A DNA stretch of 64,000 nt, taken from contig JAPLSH010000003.1 of assembly GCA_026398735.1 (NCBI GenBank), positions 124,001-188,000 of the forward strand. The letters are read 5' to 3'. Below the pieces are notes generated by a model. It was not told the origin of the DNA. It worked only from the letters and a program-made list of their open reading frames with translations, and did no database searches. Below, piece after piece: positions 42,379 to 50,018 of this stretch (its first letter is position 1; the number at the start of each line of letters is the position of its first letter). Position numbers and translations under genes: made by a program. This stretch comes from Pseudomonadota bacterium (lineage in GTDB: Bacteria; Pseudomonadota; Gammaproteobacteria; Steroidobacterales; Steroidobacteraceae).

Positions 42379-43757
42379 AGGCCCTCCTGGGCAAGCGCCA
42401 AGGCACTGCGCAATGCAGCGCTCTTAGCGAAGACTTCATCGTGTTCACTCTCGGGACGGCTCTCGGACACCACACCTGCGCCAGCCTGGTAGCTGTAACG
42501 GTTGCCTTCAAAGACCAGCGTGCGGATGGTGATGGCCTGGTCCATGTCACCCTGCGCACCAAAGTAACCAATGGTGCCGCCATACAGGCCACGCCCCACC
42601 GGCTCAAGTTCATCGATGATCTGCATAGCGCGCACCTTCGGAGCACCGACCAGCGTGCCAGCAGGGAAAGTGGCCGCGAACAGATCAAACGCATCGCTGC
42701 CTGCGGCCAACTCACCGCGCACACCACTGACGATATGCATGACATGGCTATAGCGTTCGATGGCGCGATACGGATGCACTTGCACGGTGCCGGCGCGTGC
42801 CACGCGACCCAAGTCGTTGCGCGCCAGATCCACCAGCATGACGTGCTCGGCGTTCTCTTTGGGATCGGCCAGTAAGCGTCGCTCATTGGCCAGATCTGCA
42901 TCAGCGTCGGCCATCCGCGGCAGAGTGCCGGCGATGGGTCGCAACTCAGCCTGACCGCCATGCAAGCGCACTAAGGCTTCGGGCGAAGAGCCCACAACCT
43001 CTACGCCACCTAGCTTCACGTAATACATGTAGGGCGACGGATTGATGAGTCGCAGCGCGCGATACACCTGAAACGGATCCAGATCATGCGTGCCGGTGAA
43101 CCGGCTGGATAGCACCAATTGATACACATCACCGCAGGCGATGTATTCCTGCGCGCGTTTAACGCCCGCTATATAGGCTTCGCGCGACAGCGACATCTGC
43201 GGCTCACTGAAGCCGCCGCTGGCGCGCGGCGCCGGCAATGGCCCCCTCAGTGCCGCGATGACCTGTGTGCGCAGTGCTTGGCGCTCGTCTTCGGTGCCGG
43301 CATGCAACAAGGCGATAGCGCGCGTGAGGTGGTCGAACACCAGCAGCGAACGCGGCGCCACGTAATGCAGGATGGGCGTATCGGCTGCAGCATGACGCGC
43401 CGGGATGCGTTCGAAAAAACGCACGATGTCGTAGGCGGTATAGCCGACGAGCCCACCGGCCAATGGCACGCCTGGCACTTGCGGCAACGGTCGCGGCGCC
43501 AGCGACAGTGCGCGACGCAGCAAGTCGAGCAACTGCGCCTGACTGGTGGGCACCGGATGGTGCTCTTGGCCGATGTGCAGGCCGTCGGCATCGAGGCGCA
43601 CCTCCAGGCCGTCACCAAACCCTATGAAGGAATAACGCGCCAGGCGTTCACCGCCCTCGACGCTCTCGAGCAGGAAACGCGGGTTGAACTCACTCAGCTT
43701 GGCAAAAGCCGAGACGGGCGTGTCCAGATCCCCTGCAATGTCGAATGGCGGCTTCAG
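42375..43757 (-). CDS. trpE: Anthranilate synthase component I, non-canonical start
   Basis: The protein has about 460 residues. The chorismate-binding domain shows QEYIACGDVYQLVLSSRF, RPIAGTLPRMAD, HVMLVDLARNDLGRVA and YGGTIGYFGAQGDMDQAI. The first ATG/GTG/TTG in frame is GTG 43601, but the frame continues upstream to encode GDLDTPVSAFAKL, then FLLESVEGGERLARYSFIG, the LLES feedback-inhibition motif that belongs in TrpE. The open frame ends at a stop at 43833-43835 with no standard start between. The best candidate is CTG 43757, 7 bases after AAGGA and just past the attenuator. A sequencing error at the start is the alternative. Confidence 0.85.
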   Translation of the reverse strand: MKPPFDIAGDLDTPVSAFAKLSEFNPRFLLESVEGGERLARYSFIGFGDGLEVRLDADGLHIGQEHHPVPTSQAQLLDLLRRALSLAPRPLPQVPGVPLAGGLVGYTAYDIVRFFERIPARHAAADTPILHYVAPRSLLVFDHLTRAIALLHAGTEDERQALRTQVIAALRGPLPAPRASGGFSEPQMSLSREAYIAGVKRAQEYIACGDVYQLVLSSRFTGTHDLDPFQVYRALRLINPSPYMYYVKLGGVEVVGSSPEALVRLHGGQAELRPIAGTLPRMADADADLANERRLLADPKENAEHVMLVDLARNDLGRVARAGTVQVHPYRAIERYSHVMHIVSGVRGELAAGSDAFDLFAATFPAGTLVGAPKVRAMQIIDELEPVGRGLYGGTIGYFGAQGDMDQAITIRTLVFEGNRYSYQAGAGVVSESRPESEHDEVFAKSAALRSALALAQEGL

Positions 43758-43770
43758 AAAATGTTCCTTA

Positions 43771-43810
43771 GAAAACGAAAAAACCCATCCCGGTGTGTGC
43801 CGGAGATGGG
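43771..43810 (-). terminator. trp attenuator terminator (segments 3:4)
   Basis: On the minus strand CCCATC-TCCGG pairs with CCGG-GATGGG (one bulged T), followed at once by TTTTTTCGTTTTC. It sits 14 bases before the proposed trpE start and 60 bases after the leader peptide stop. Confidence 0.92.
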
Positions 43811-43891
43811 TTCTGGTTCTTGAGATCGCAGCTTAGGTTCGAAAACGAAAGCGCCCAGCACCCCACTCCTTTAGGAGCGTGGCCACCACCA
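43784..43891 (-). promoter_or_regulatory. trp operon attenuator: alternative RNA hairpins
   Basis: Four segments can be read on the minus strand. Segment 1, CCACGCTCC (43882-43874), directly follows the three Trp codons. Segment 2, GGAGTGGG (43869-43862), pairs either with segment 1 or with segment 3, CCCATCTCC (43810-43802, one bulged base). Segment 3 otherwise pairs with segment 4 (43791-43784) to form the terminator. Ribosome stalling on the Trp codons would mask segment 1, allow 2:3 and read-through; free translation would give 1:2 and 3:4 and termination. Confidence 0.9.
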
Positions 43892-43918
43892 ACGACGGGT
43901 GAGGGGTTTGACGTTCAT
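43871..43918 (-). CDS. trpL: trp operon leader peptide
   Basis: A 15-codon frame, MNVKPLTRRWWWPRS, with three consecutive Trp codons (43891-43883) and a TAA stop, 60 bases before the terminator hairpin upstream of trpE. Its translation senses charged tRNA-Trp. No Shine-Dalgarno is visible; the bases before the ATG are GCTCCG. A promoter with its -10 ending at 43925 would start the RNA at or next to the ATG, so it may be read as a leaderless message. Confidence 0.92.
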   Translation of the reverse strand: MNVKPLTRRWWWPRS

Positions 43919-43924
43919 CGGAGC

Positions 43925-43954
43925 AGTATGGCCAGCGGCCCACGGCACAGTCAA
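43925..43954 (-). promoter_or_regulatory. Probable sigma70 promoter of the trp operon
   Basis: On the minus strand TTGACT (43954-43949), 18 bases, then CATACT (43930-43925). The start point predicted 7 bases after the -10 falls on the first base of the trpL ATG (43918). The divergent yajQ gene starts at 44039. No TrpR-like operator was recognised. Confidence 0.6.
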
Positions 43955-44038
43955 GCGCAGGAATGCCTCAGGAAACCGGCCCAGCGTATGCTAGCGGCCA
44001 GGCGCCTAACCGCCCAAAACCAACCGCCGGGGATTTTC

Positions 44039-44530
44039 ATGCCTTCTTTTGACGTCGTCTCGGAACTCGATGGTCACGAGCTGACCAACGCGGTGGATCA
44101 AGCCAACCGTGAGCTGGAGCAGCGCTTTGATTTTCGCAATGCCAAAGCCAGCTATGGCCGCGACGAGAAAAACGAGTTTTCAGTGCTGTTGAAGGCGCAG
44201 GCCGAACATCAGCTCAAGCAGATGCTGGAGATCTTGACCCTGCGGTTGTCCAAGCGCGGCATCGATCCGCGTTGTGTAGACGCTCAGGACTCGGAGTCCA
44301 ACATTGCCGAAGCGCGCCAGACGGTGAAGCTCAAGCATGGCATCGAGCAGGAAACTGCCAAGAAACTCATCAAGCTGATCAAAGACAGCAAGCTCAAAGT
44401 ACAGGCGCAGATTCAGGGTGAAAAACTGCGCATTACCGGCAAGAGCCGTGATGATCTGCAGGACGCCATTGCGATGCTGCGCAAAGCCGACGTGGATGTG
44501 CCGCTACAGTTTGAAAACTTTCGCGACTAA
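44039..44530 (+). CDS. yajQ: YajQ family nucleotide-binding protein
   Basis: The protein has 163 residues, the standard YajQ length. It starts MPSFDVVSELDGHELTNAVD, with RFDFRNAKASY, KRGIDPRCVD and the C-terminal KADVDVPLQFENFRD. YajQ has two RNP-like folds; the Xanthomonas homologue binds cyclic di-GMP and acts with a LysR regulator. GGGGA lies upstream of the ATG. Divergent from the trp operon; its stop overlaps the end of the convergent methyltransferase by 4 bases. Confidence 0.95.
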   Translation: MPSFDVVSELDGHELTNAVDQANRELEQRFDFRNAKASYGRDEKNEFSVLLKAQAEHQLKQMLEILTLRLSKRGIDPRCVDAQDSESNIAEARQTVKLKHGIEQETAKKLIKLIKDSKLKVQAQIQGEKLRITGKSRDDLQDAIAMLRKADVDVPLQFENFRD

Positions 44531-45282
44531 GTTTCTGCGGGCAGGCTCGTCTTGCGTCGACGGTCGCGAAACAGCAGCGAGGGCTGAACCCAGGCAATCA
44601 ACTCATAGTCTTGCTCAAGCAGGAACCGATACAGCTCGGTTCCCAGCACTTGCTGCAGCGGCACGTCCAGAGATTCAGCAATCACTAATTCCGGTCTGAA
44701 ACGCGCCCAGTCGTTGGACATCAAGACATCCAGATCGCGACCCTCGACGTCCACCGACAGCAAACGAAATTCTGCATCCGCAGGCATATGTCTGGAAATG
44801 ATGGTGGCCATCGACTGGCAAGGCACCATAACCAGTTGCGGCTCACCCAACGTGGCAGTGCGATCACGTGCGACCTGTGGGTCCGCAGTGTTAAAGACAC
44901 TGGGCACGCCCCAGCACCAGAACTGCACCTGACCTTCCTGCGTACCAACCGCGACGTTGAGATTGATGTCCTGCGTACGCACCGTGTCGAAGGGCTTCAT
45001 TGCGCCAGGAGCTGCATCAATATTGATGCCACTCCAGCCCGCCTTATAGAACACATGAGTGTTGAAACCAGTCGTGGGCGAATACGCACCGATATCCACA
45101 TAGAAGCCGTTTTTCGGCAGGCTCATCCGGCTGCCTGCAACCCAAGTCTGGCCACGAAAGTAGCCATAGGCCACTGCGTCCTCGCCAAATTGCGAATAGA
45201 ACTTGATGGCATCAGTGCCAAGCAGAGACTTAAGGTAGCCCTTGATGCTCTCTGGCAGCAGCGTCTTTATTCTATTGAGCAT
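44527..45282 (-). CDS. FkbM family methyltransferase
   Basis: The protein has 251 residues. SAM-binding motif FYVDIGAYSPTTGFNTHVFY, acidic NIDAAPGAMKPF, and LLSVDVEGRDLDVLMSNDW are the FkbM hallmarks. Members O-methylate sugars of polysaccharides, glycolipids or natural products. The start lies within the 3' end of the adjacent glycosyltransferase (11-base overlap), so the two act together, probably on a surface glycan. Confidence 0.85.
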   Translation of the reverse strand: MLNRIKTLLPESIKGYLKSLLGTDAIKFYSQFGEDAVAYGYFRGQTWVAGSRMSLPKNGFYVDIGAYSPTTGFNTHVFYKAGWSGINIDAAPGAMKPFDTVRTQDINLNVAVGTQEGQVQFWCWGVPSVFNTADPQVARDRTATLGEPQLVMVPCQSMATIISRHMPADAEFRLLSVDVEGRDLDVLMSNDWARFRPELVIAESLDVPLQQVLGTELYRFLLEQDYELIAWVQPSLLFRDRRRKTSLPAET

Positions 45283-46432
45283 GGTTTGAGTCACTTGAGT
45301 TGACCGGGCTGGGGACACCGCAGCTGGCGTTAACAACCTGGCCTATCTTCGTCGCCACTGCATCCCAGGTGTAATGGGCCAGCAGGCGCTGGCGCCCGGC
45401 CTCACCAAATTCACGCGCCATCGCAGGCGATTGGGCCAGAGTCAGCATGGCTTGGGCCAAAGACTCTTCGCTGCCTGGCTCCACCACCAACCCGGTATGG
45501 CCATGGCTGACAATTTCCGGCATTGCGCAGTGATTGGCAGCGATACAGGGCAAGGAATGGGCCATGCCCTCCAACAATGAAATGCCAAAGGGCTCATACA
45601 GTGATGGCAACACATAGATGCCGGCTTGCGCATAGGTCTCTTGAAGCAAGTGCAGGTGTTGCGGATTGGCTTTAGACAAATAGCCCAAGCATCGAACCCC
45701 TTCCGGCACCGTGGCCAACTGCGGGCCAATGAGCACCAGTTCGGCATCCGGCACGCTGCGACGCACGATCGCAAAGGCTCGCAACAATAGCGGACCTCCC
45801 TTGCGCTCAAAGTCTTTACCGACCATCAGGAAGCGCGGACCATACTGCTTTGTGGGCAAAGGATCTGGCAGCGTATCGAAATTAATTCCGGCACCCACCG
45901 CATGCACTCGCGATGCCGGCACACCAAAGTCATTGATGAACGAGTCAGCCAGCCAGCGGCTCATGGTGAAAATGCCAGACATACCGTGATATGTGCTTCG
46001 CTCCCAGGCCAAGGCGCGTTGCACTGCGATATCTGACTGACCCAACACCGTATGACCTGCGCGCAGGCGCAGTGCCAAGTTGCCATCGTGATAGGAGAAG
46101 CAGGGCCGGCCAACACGCGCACTAACGCTGTACCACGCACCGATCTGCAATACGGCTTGGGCGTCACCACCCATGGCATTGATTCGCTGGGCAGCGATGC
46201 TGCTGAGCCATTTGAAGCGACGCACGTCCAAATGATATCGCTCGCGCCAGCGCCGCTTATCGGGGGCAACATTAAGCAATCGAAATGCCAGGTCCGTGGA
46301 TCGGGACATGTCTACGTTCAGGGCGTCGGACAACAGGCCGGCGCGCTGTAACGCGGAAAAAAAATAACGGGCTGTGCCAGACCAACTTATGGGGTCGAAC
46401 GGCGGCTCGTTGAGTATTCCGACAAGTTTCAT
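45272..46432 (-). CDS. Glycosyltransferase family 4 protein
   Basis: The protein has 386 residues and starts MKLVGILNEPPFDPISWSGT. The GT-B C-terminal half has LMVGKDFERKGGPLLLRAF, ELVLIGPQL, YVLPSLYEPFGISLLEGMAHSLP with the E-x7-E-like pair, and GLVVEPGSEESLAQAML. A retaining sugar transferase; donor and acceptor unknown. ATG 46432 is chosen because the first strand (KLVGIL) starts there. Coupled to the FkbM methyltransferase. Confidence 0.85.
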   Translation of the reverse strand: MKLVGILNEPPFDPISWSGTARYFFSALQRAGLLSDALNVDMSRSTDLAFRLLNVAPDKRRWRERYHLDVRRFKWLSSIAAQRINAMGGDAQAVLQIGAWYSVSARVGRPCFSYHDGNLALRLRAGHTVLGQSDIAVQRALAWERSTYHGMSGIFTMSRWLADSFINDFGVPASRVHAVGAGINFDTLPDPLPTKQYGPRFLMVGKDFERKGGPLLLRAFAIVRRSVPDAELVLIGPQLATVPEGVRCLGYLSKANPQHLHLLQETYAQAGIYVLPSLYEPFGISLLEGMAHSLPCIAANHCAMPEIVSHGHTGLVVEPGSEESLAQAMLTLAQSPAMAREFGEAGRQRLLAHYTWDAVATKIGQVVNASCGVPSPVNSSDSNHAQ

Positions 46433-46559
46433 GGCAGCGCTTGGGTCATCGTGAGCCAAGGCTGCGCTGCTTAGCGCCCTGCCGCACCGCCACAAATCAC
46501 ACTTTTGAGCAGCCGAGCCACCGCCGCAGCGAGCTCGGACACCGCATCAATGGGAGATG

Positions 46560-46582
46560 GCGCGGCGATTTATTCGCCGCGC
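46560..46582. terminator. Perfect hairpin after the exported-protein gene
   Basis: GCGCGGCGA, loop TTTAT and TCGCCGCGC form a 9-bp stem starting 8 bases after the stop of the minus-strand gene 46590-47165, in the 157-base gap before the glycosyltransferase. No T-run follows; nothing else is recognised in this gap. Confidence 0.5.
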
Positions 46583-46589
46583 AACACGC

Positions 46590-47165
46590 TCAGCGCAGCC
46601 GCTTTACGCGCACGCTGGCACCACCGCTGGCGCGCGACATCAGGAAGGAACCGAGGCTGGCCGGATCAATGACGATTTCGTCGTCGGGTTCGGCAAAGGG
46701 ATCACGCTGCGGCTCGGTGATCATCCAGACCTGTTCATTGTTGAGGGTGACGATCTGGCCATCAGAACGCACCTTGATATCGACCACGGTGGCCTGCAGT
46801 TGCGGGCGGTCTTGTTTCTGGCGCTTGGGCAACAGACCAAACATGGACGTGATGCCAGCGCGCTTAGCAGGTTCGGCGGCCGGCGCGGCAACAGCGGCTG
46901 GGGAGACTGCGGCAACTGCGGGGGCTGCCTTGGCCACTGGAGCCGGTGCCGGTGCGGCGAGAGGAGCCGGCGCGGCGGGCGGCGACTTGGCAACTGGTGC
47001 CGCGGGGGTTGCAGGCGCGGGCCTCAGTGCCGCGTCGTAGCAAATCAAACGTGAAGCCGAATCGGCTATCGCTGCACACAGCGAGGGATCAGCTGCCTGC
47101 GCCGTAGCGCCAAATAGCGCAGAAATGGCCAGCAGACCAAAGATGGAATATCGCGTTGTGGCCAT
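46590..47165 (-). CDS. Exported protein with Cys pair, Ala/Pro-rich linker and C-terminal beta domain
   Basis: The protein has 191 residues. Signal peptide MATTRYSIFGLLAISALFGA ... AQA, then DPSLCAAIADSASRLICYDA, a CAAI...CYD motif shared by VasI/TagO-like and other small proteobacterial exported proteins. A 50-residue Ala/Pro linker leads to a beta-rich C-terminus (QLQATVVDIKVRSDGQIVTL, EQVWMITEPQRDP). GGGGAA precedes ATG 47165. Function not known; no secretion system is nearby. Confidence 0.7.
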   Translation of the reverse strand: MATTRYSIFGLLAISALFGATAQAADPSLCAAIADSASRLICYDAALRPAPATPAAPVAKSPPAAPAPLAAPAPAPVAKAAPAVAAVSPAAVAAPAAEPAKRAGITSMFGLLPKRQKQDRPQLQATVVDIKVRSDGQIVTLNNEQVWMITEPQRDPFAEPDDEIVIDPASLGSFLMSRASGGASVRVKRLR

Positions 47166-47274
47166 GACGTGTTCCCCAAGCCCTGTTGTTATGGCTTGAG
47201 TATCTGGTGTGCGGTGCGGTCCTGCAATCGCGACCGCTGCTACCATGCGCACTCCACGCCCCAAGGACGCCCGC

Positions 47275-47904
47275 ATGACCCAGCACGCCAGTAACGCGAT
47301 CATCGACAACCTGCTGTCACGCAATTCGCTTGCCGGTTCGTTTATGGCTGCGCCCGCACCCAGCGATGCAGAGCTGCGGCAGATTCTGGGCGCTGCCCAG
47401 CGCGCCTCGGACCACGGCCGTTTGCGCCCTTGGCGCTTCTGGGTGGTGCGACCGGCGCAATACGAAGCCTTTTATGACCAGCTGGCTGCAGCCGCCACGC
47501 GCGTACAGGGCGACCCGGCGCGCTATGACATGAACCGCGACAAATACCGGCTGACTGCGCGCGCGCCATTGCTGGTTGTGGCGGCTGCCAAGATCAACAC
47601 CGCGCACAAGGTCGCGCCCATCGAGCAGGTGTTTGCCGCCGGCGGCGCCACCCAGCTGGTACTCAATGGCGCCCATGCGCTGGGCTATGCGGCATTTCTG
47701 TTTTCCGGTGCGGGGGTGTTCGACCCGCAGTTCAAGGCCAGCCTCGGCTTGGGCGCGGATGACCACCTGATTGGTTTCGTTTGCCTGGGTACGCCGGCCG
47801 GTCCCGGCAAGCCAGGCCCCAGTGCTGCAGAGGCCGTCGAAGGCGGATTGGCATCTACAGTGCAACAATGGAGCCCTAAAGGGGCTTTTTCACCCCTGTT
47901 TTAG
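47275..47904 (+). CDS. Nitroreductase family protein (YdjA-like)
   Basis: The protein has 209 residues. FMN-binding elements are DNLLSRNSLAGSFMAAPAPS, LGAAQRASDHGRLRPWRFWV, GGATQLVLNGAHALGYAAFL and LGLGADDHLIGFVCLGTP. YdjA-like members are small single-domain flavoproteins with unknown natural substrates. AAGGA lies before ATG 47275. The last codons coincide with a terminator-like hairpin (47872-47890). Confidence 0.88.
   Translation: MTQHASNAIIDNLLSRNSLAGSFMAAPAPSDAELRQILGAAQRASDHGRLRPWRFWVVRPAQYEAFYDQLAAAATRVQGDPARYDMNRDKYRLTARAPLLVVAAAKINTAHKVAPIEQVFAAGGATQLVLNGAHALGYAAFLFSGAGVFDPQFKASLGLGADDHLIGFVCLGTPAGPGKPGPSAAEAVEGGLASTVQQWSPKGAFSPLF
47872..47890 (+). terminator. Terminator-like hairpin inside the nitroreductase 3' end
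   Basis: AGCCC, a 5-base loop and GGGCT, then TTTT. The stem is only 5 bp and lies within the final codons, before the TAG. It could end the nitroreductase transcript ahead of the TetR operator region. Confidence 0.5.
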
Positions 47905-47944
47905 AAACAATACGGGGCAATTCGCTGACGTACTGACTACTGTT

Positions 47945-47979
47945 TGACAGACTGTCAGACATCGAGCAGTCTGTCAGAC
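47945..47979. promoter_or_regulatory. Paired palindromes, probable TetR operator
   Basis: TGACAG-A-CTGTCA (47945-47957) is a perfect 13-base palindrome, and GTCTG-T-CAGAC (47969-47979) a second perfect one ending just before the ATG at 47980. The two share the direct repeat CTGTCAGACAT. They sit immediately before the tetR-family gene, so autoregulation of the efflux operon is likely. Confidence 0.75.
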
Positions 47980-48606
47980 ATGAACGATCTGGCAGATAGA
48001 CGTCGCGAAGAAAAAGAGCGCCGGCGCGATGAGATCCTCGATGCAGCTGCTGCCGTGGTGGCGGAAGTCGGCTTCGAGGGGCTCACCATGGGGCTGGTGG
48101 CGCAAGTAGCCCGCGTCAGCCGCGCCCTCACCTACACGTACTTCAAGGACACGCAGGCTCTGCAATGGGCGCTGTGCGAGCGGGGACTGGATCTGCTGTT
48201 GGGGCGATTCATCACCGCCTGTACAGGGACCACTACGGGCCGCGCCAAGCTGGAGGCGATGGGTGGTGCCTATATCGCCTTCGCGCAGAGCGAGCCGGTG
48301 TACTTCGGCGCCTTGGCGCATTTCGAGGCCCACCCAGGCGATGCGTCCTGTGAGTGGTGTGCGGCCGACGACAAAGTGCACAGGTTCATGACCGACGCGA
48401 TCCGCGAAGGCATGGCCGACGGCTCGATCCGCGCCGACGTGGGTGATCCGGATGCGGTCGCCACGGTTTTGTGGGGCTTCATGCACGGTGTCATCCAACT
48501 GGTAGCCAGCAAGGCGCCAGTACTGGAGCAGCGCGGCATCACGCCCCAGCGACTGTTCGAGCAGGCGATGGCGATGGCCGGGGCCGCGTTGCAGGTGACG
48601 CCGTGA
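47980..48606 (+). CDS. TetR family transcriptional regulator
   Basis: The protein has 208 residues. N-terminal helix-turn-helix: RDEILDAAAAVVAEVGFEGL, TMGLVAQVARVSRALTYTYF. The C-terminal ligand domain spans about 60-205. Paired palindromes directly upstream suggest self-repression. The stop overlaps the TolC-family GTG start by 4 bases (GTGA), so it is co-translated with the pump genes it probably controls. Inducer unknown. Confidence 0.9.
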   Translation: MNDLADRRREEKERRRDEILDAAAAVVAEVGFEGLTMGLVAQVARVSRALTYTYFKDTQALQWALCERGLDLLLGRFITACTGTTTGRAKLEAMGGAYIAFAQSEPVYFGALAHFEAHPGDASCEWCAADDKVHRFMTDAIREGMADGSIRADVGDPDAVATVLWGFMHGVIQLVASKAPVLEQRGITPQRLFEQAMAMAGAALQVTP

Positions 48607-50018
48607 GACGCCTGCTGGTCACCACCGCTGCCCTGCTGTGGGTGTTGCCGGCGCAAACGGCAACGCGTCCGTTCGAGAGCGTGGTGCAGCAATACATTGC
48701 ACAGGCCCTGGACTCCAACCTTGGGTTGCAAGGCCAGGACTTGCAGGTGGAGCGCAGCGCTGCAGCCCTGGATGCCGCTAAAGCGCGCTTCTGGCCAGAG
48801 CTCTCACTGACAGCGCGCTATTCGCTGGCGCAAGGCGGGCGCACGCTCGACTTTCCGATCGGACAATTGATCAATCCGGCATACCAAACCCTCAACCAGC
48901 TGCTGGTGGCACAGGGGCAGCCGGCGCGCTTCGGCACACTCCCCGACCAGTCCATCGCGTTTCAGCGCGAGCACGAACAAGACACCCGCATCTCGTTGCG
49001 TCAACCGCTGTATCAACCCGCCATACCCGCTGCAGTGGCTGCACAACGCGAGCTGCTCAGCAGCGAGCAATACGCGCGCGTGGCCCTGGCGCGACAGCTG
49101 CAGCGCGATGTGACCATCGGCTATGCGGGCTGGTTGATGGCGCTGGGTAACGAGCAAATCGTCCGTAGCAGCAGCCAACTGCTGGATGAGAACCTGCGCG
49201 TGGTCAGTTCGCTGCACGCCAACGGCCTTATCACCCAAGATCAAGTACTGCGCGCACAAGCCGAACAACTGGCTGTGCAGCAGCAACTCGGCGCTGTGCG
49301 CGGCGCCGTGGCCCAAGCTCGCAGCTATGTGAACTTCTTGATGAACCGGCCGCTGGATACGCCGCTGGAACAGGCCGACGCAGCCAACACGCCGGATAGC
49401 ACCAGCCAACCCGAGCCACAGCTGCGTGATGCGGCACTGCAAAATCGCGCCGAGCTGGCGCAACTCGATGCACTGGGTAAAGCCGCCGACGCGCAATTGC
49501 GTATAGCCCGTGCGGCACTGGCACCACAGTTGGCACTGGGTGTCGACGCTGGTACACAAGGTGAGCAGTACCGGCTGGGCTCCGGCTATAACTTTGTCAG
49601 TGCCTCGCTGGTGCTGAGCTGGAAGTTTTTTGATGGTGGCGCAAGCCGCGCTGCTGCGGACGAAGCACGCATTGCCGGCCGGCGTACAGCCGTCGCACGC
49701 CAGGCCACTGCTCAGCGTGTGGCGCTGGAAGTCCAACAAGCTATCGACGCATTGGCTGTCGCCCGTGATGCACTGAGCACTGCAGCGGCCAGACAACAAG
49801 CTGCTGATGCCGCACTGCGCATCGCTGGCCGCAAGCGTGATGAAGGCAGCATCAGCCAGGTGGAGTTTTTGGATGCGCGTACTGCAGCGACTGCAGCGCA
49901 TCAGGGTCTCAACACCACACGGTTCGAACTGCTGCAGCGCACCGCCGAACTCGACTACGCCACCGGCAGCGGCGAATTACCGCTGCTGCGCACTACTGCC
50001 AAGGATCTGCTGCCATGA
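48603..50018 (+). CDS. TolC family outer-membrane efflux protein
   Basis: The protein has 471 residues from GTG 48603, with signal peptide VRRLLVTTAALLWVLPAQT. Two long helical repeats typical of TolC are visible (ALDSNLGLQGQDLQVERSAA, AKARFWPELSLTARYS; then ALQNRAELAQLDALGKAADA, RAALAPQLALGVDAG). It forms the outer-membrane channel of the tripartite pump encoded with 50015 and 51052. ATGA overlap with the adaptor gene. Confidence 0.9.
   Translation: MRRLLVTTAALLWVLPAQTATRPFESVVQQYIAQALDSNLGLQGQDLQVERSAAALDAAKARFWPELSLTARYSLAQGGRTLDFPIGQLINPAYQTLNQLLVAQGQPARFGTLPDQSIAFQREHEQDTRISLRQPLYQPAIPAAVAAQRELLSSEQYARVALARQLQRDVTIGYAGWLMALGNEQIVRSSSQLLDENLRVVSSLHANGLITQDQVLRAQAEQLAVQQQLGAVRGAVAQARSYVNFLMNRPLDTPLEQADAANTPDSTSQPEPQLRDAALQNRAELAQLDALGKAADAQLRIARAALAPQLALGVDAGTQGEQYRLGSGYNFVSASLVLSWKFFDGGASRAAADEARIAGRRTAVARQATAQRVALEVQQAIDALAVARDALSTAAARQQAADAALRIAGRKRDEGSISQVEFLDARTAATAAHQGLNTTRFELLQRTAELDYATGSGELPLLRTTAKDLLP

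Noticed and set aside
41602-42492. Open frame antisense to trpG/trpD
   Set aside because: Shadow of two conserved genes.
42375-43601. GTG 43601 as the trpE start
   Set aside because: It would remove the conserved N-terminal LLES feedback region that is encoded in frame just upstream.
48804-49901. Cys-rich open frame antisense to the TolC-family gene
   Set aside because: Residue usage is an artefact of reading the reverse strand; no family match.
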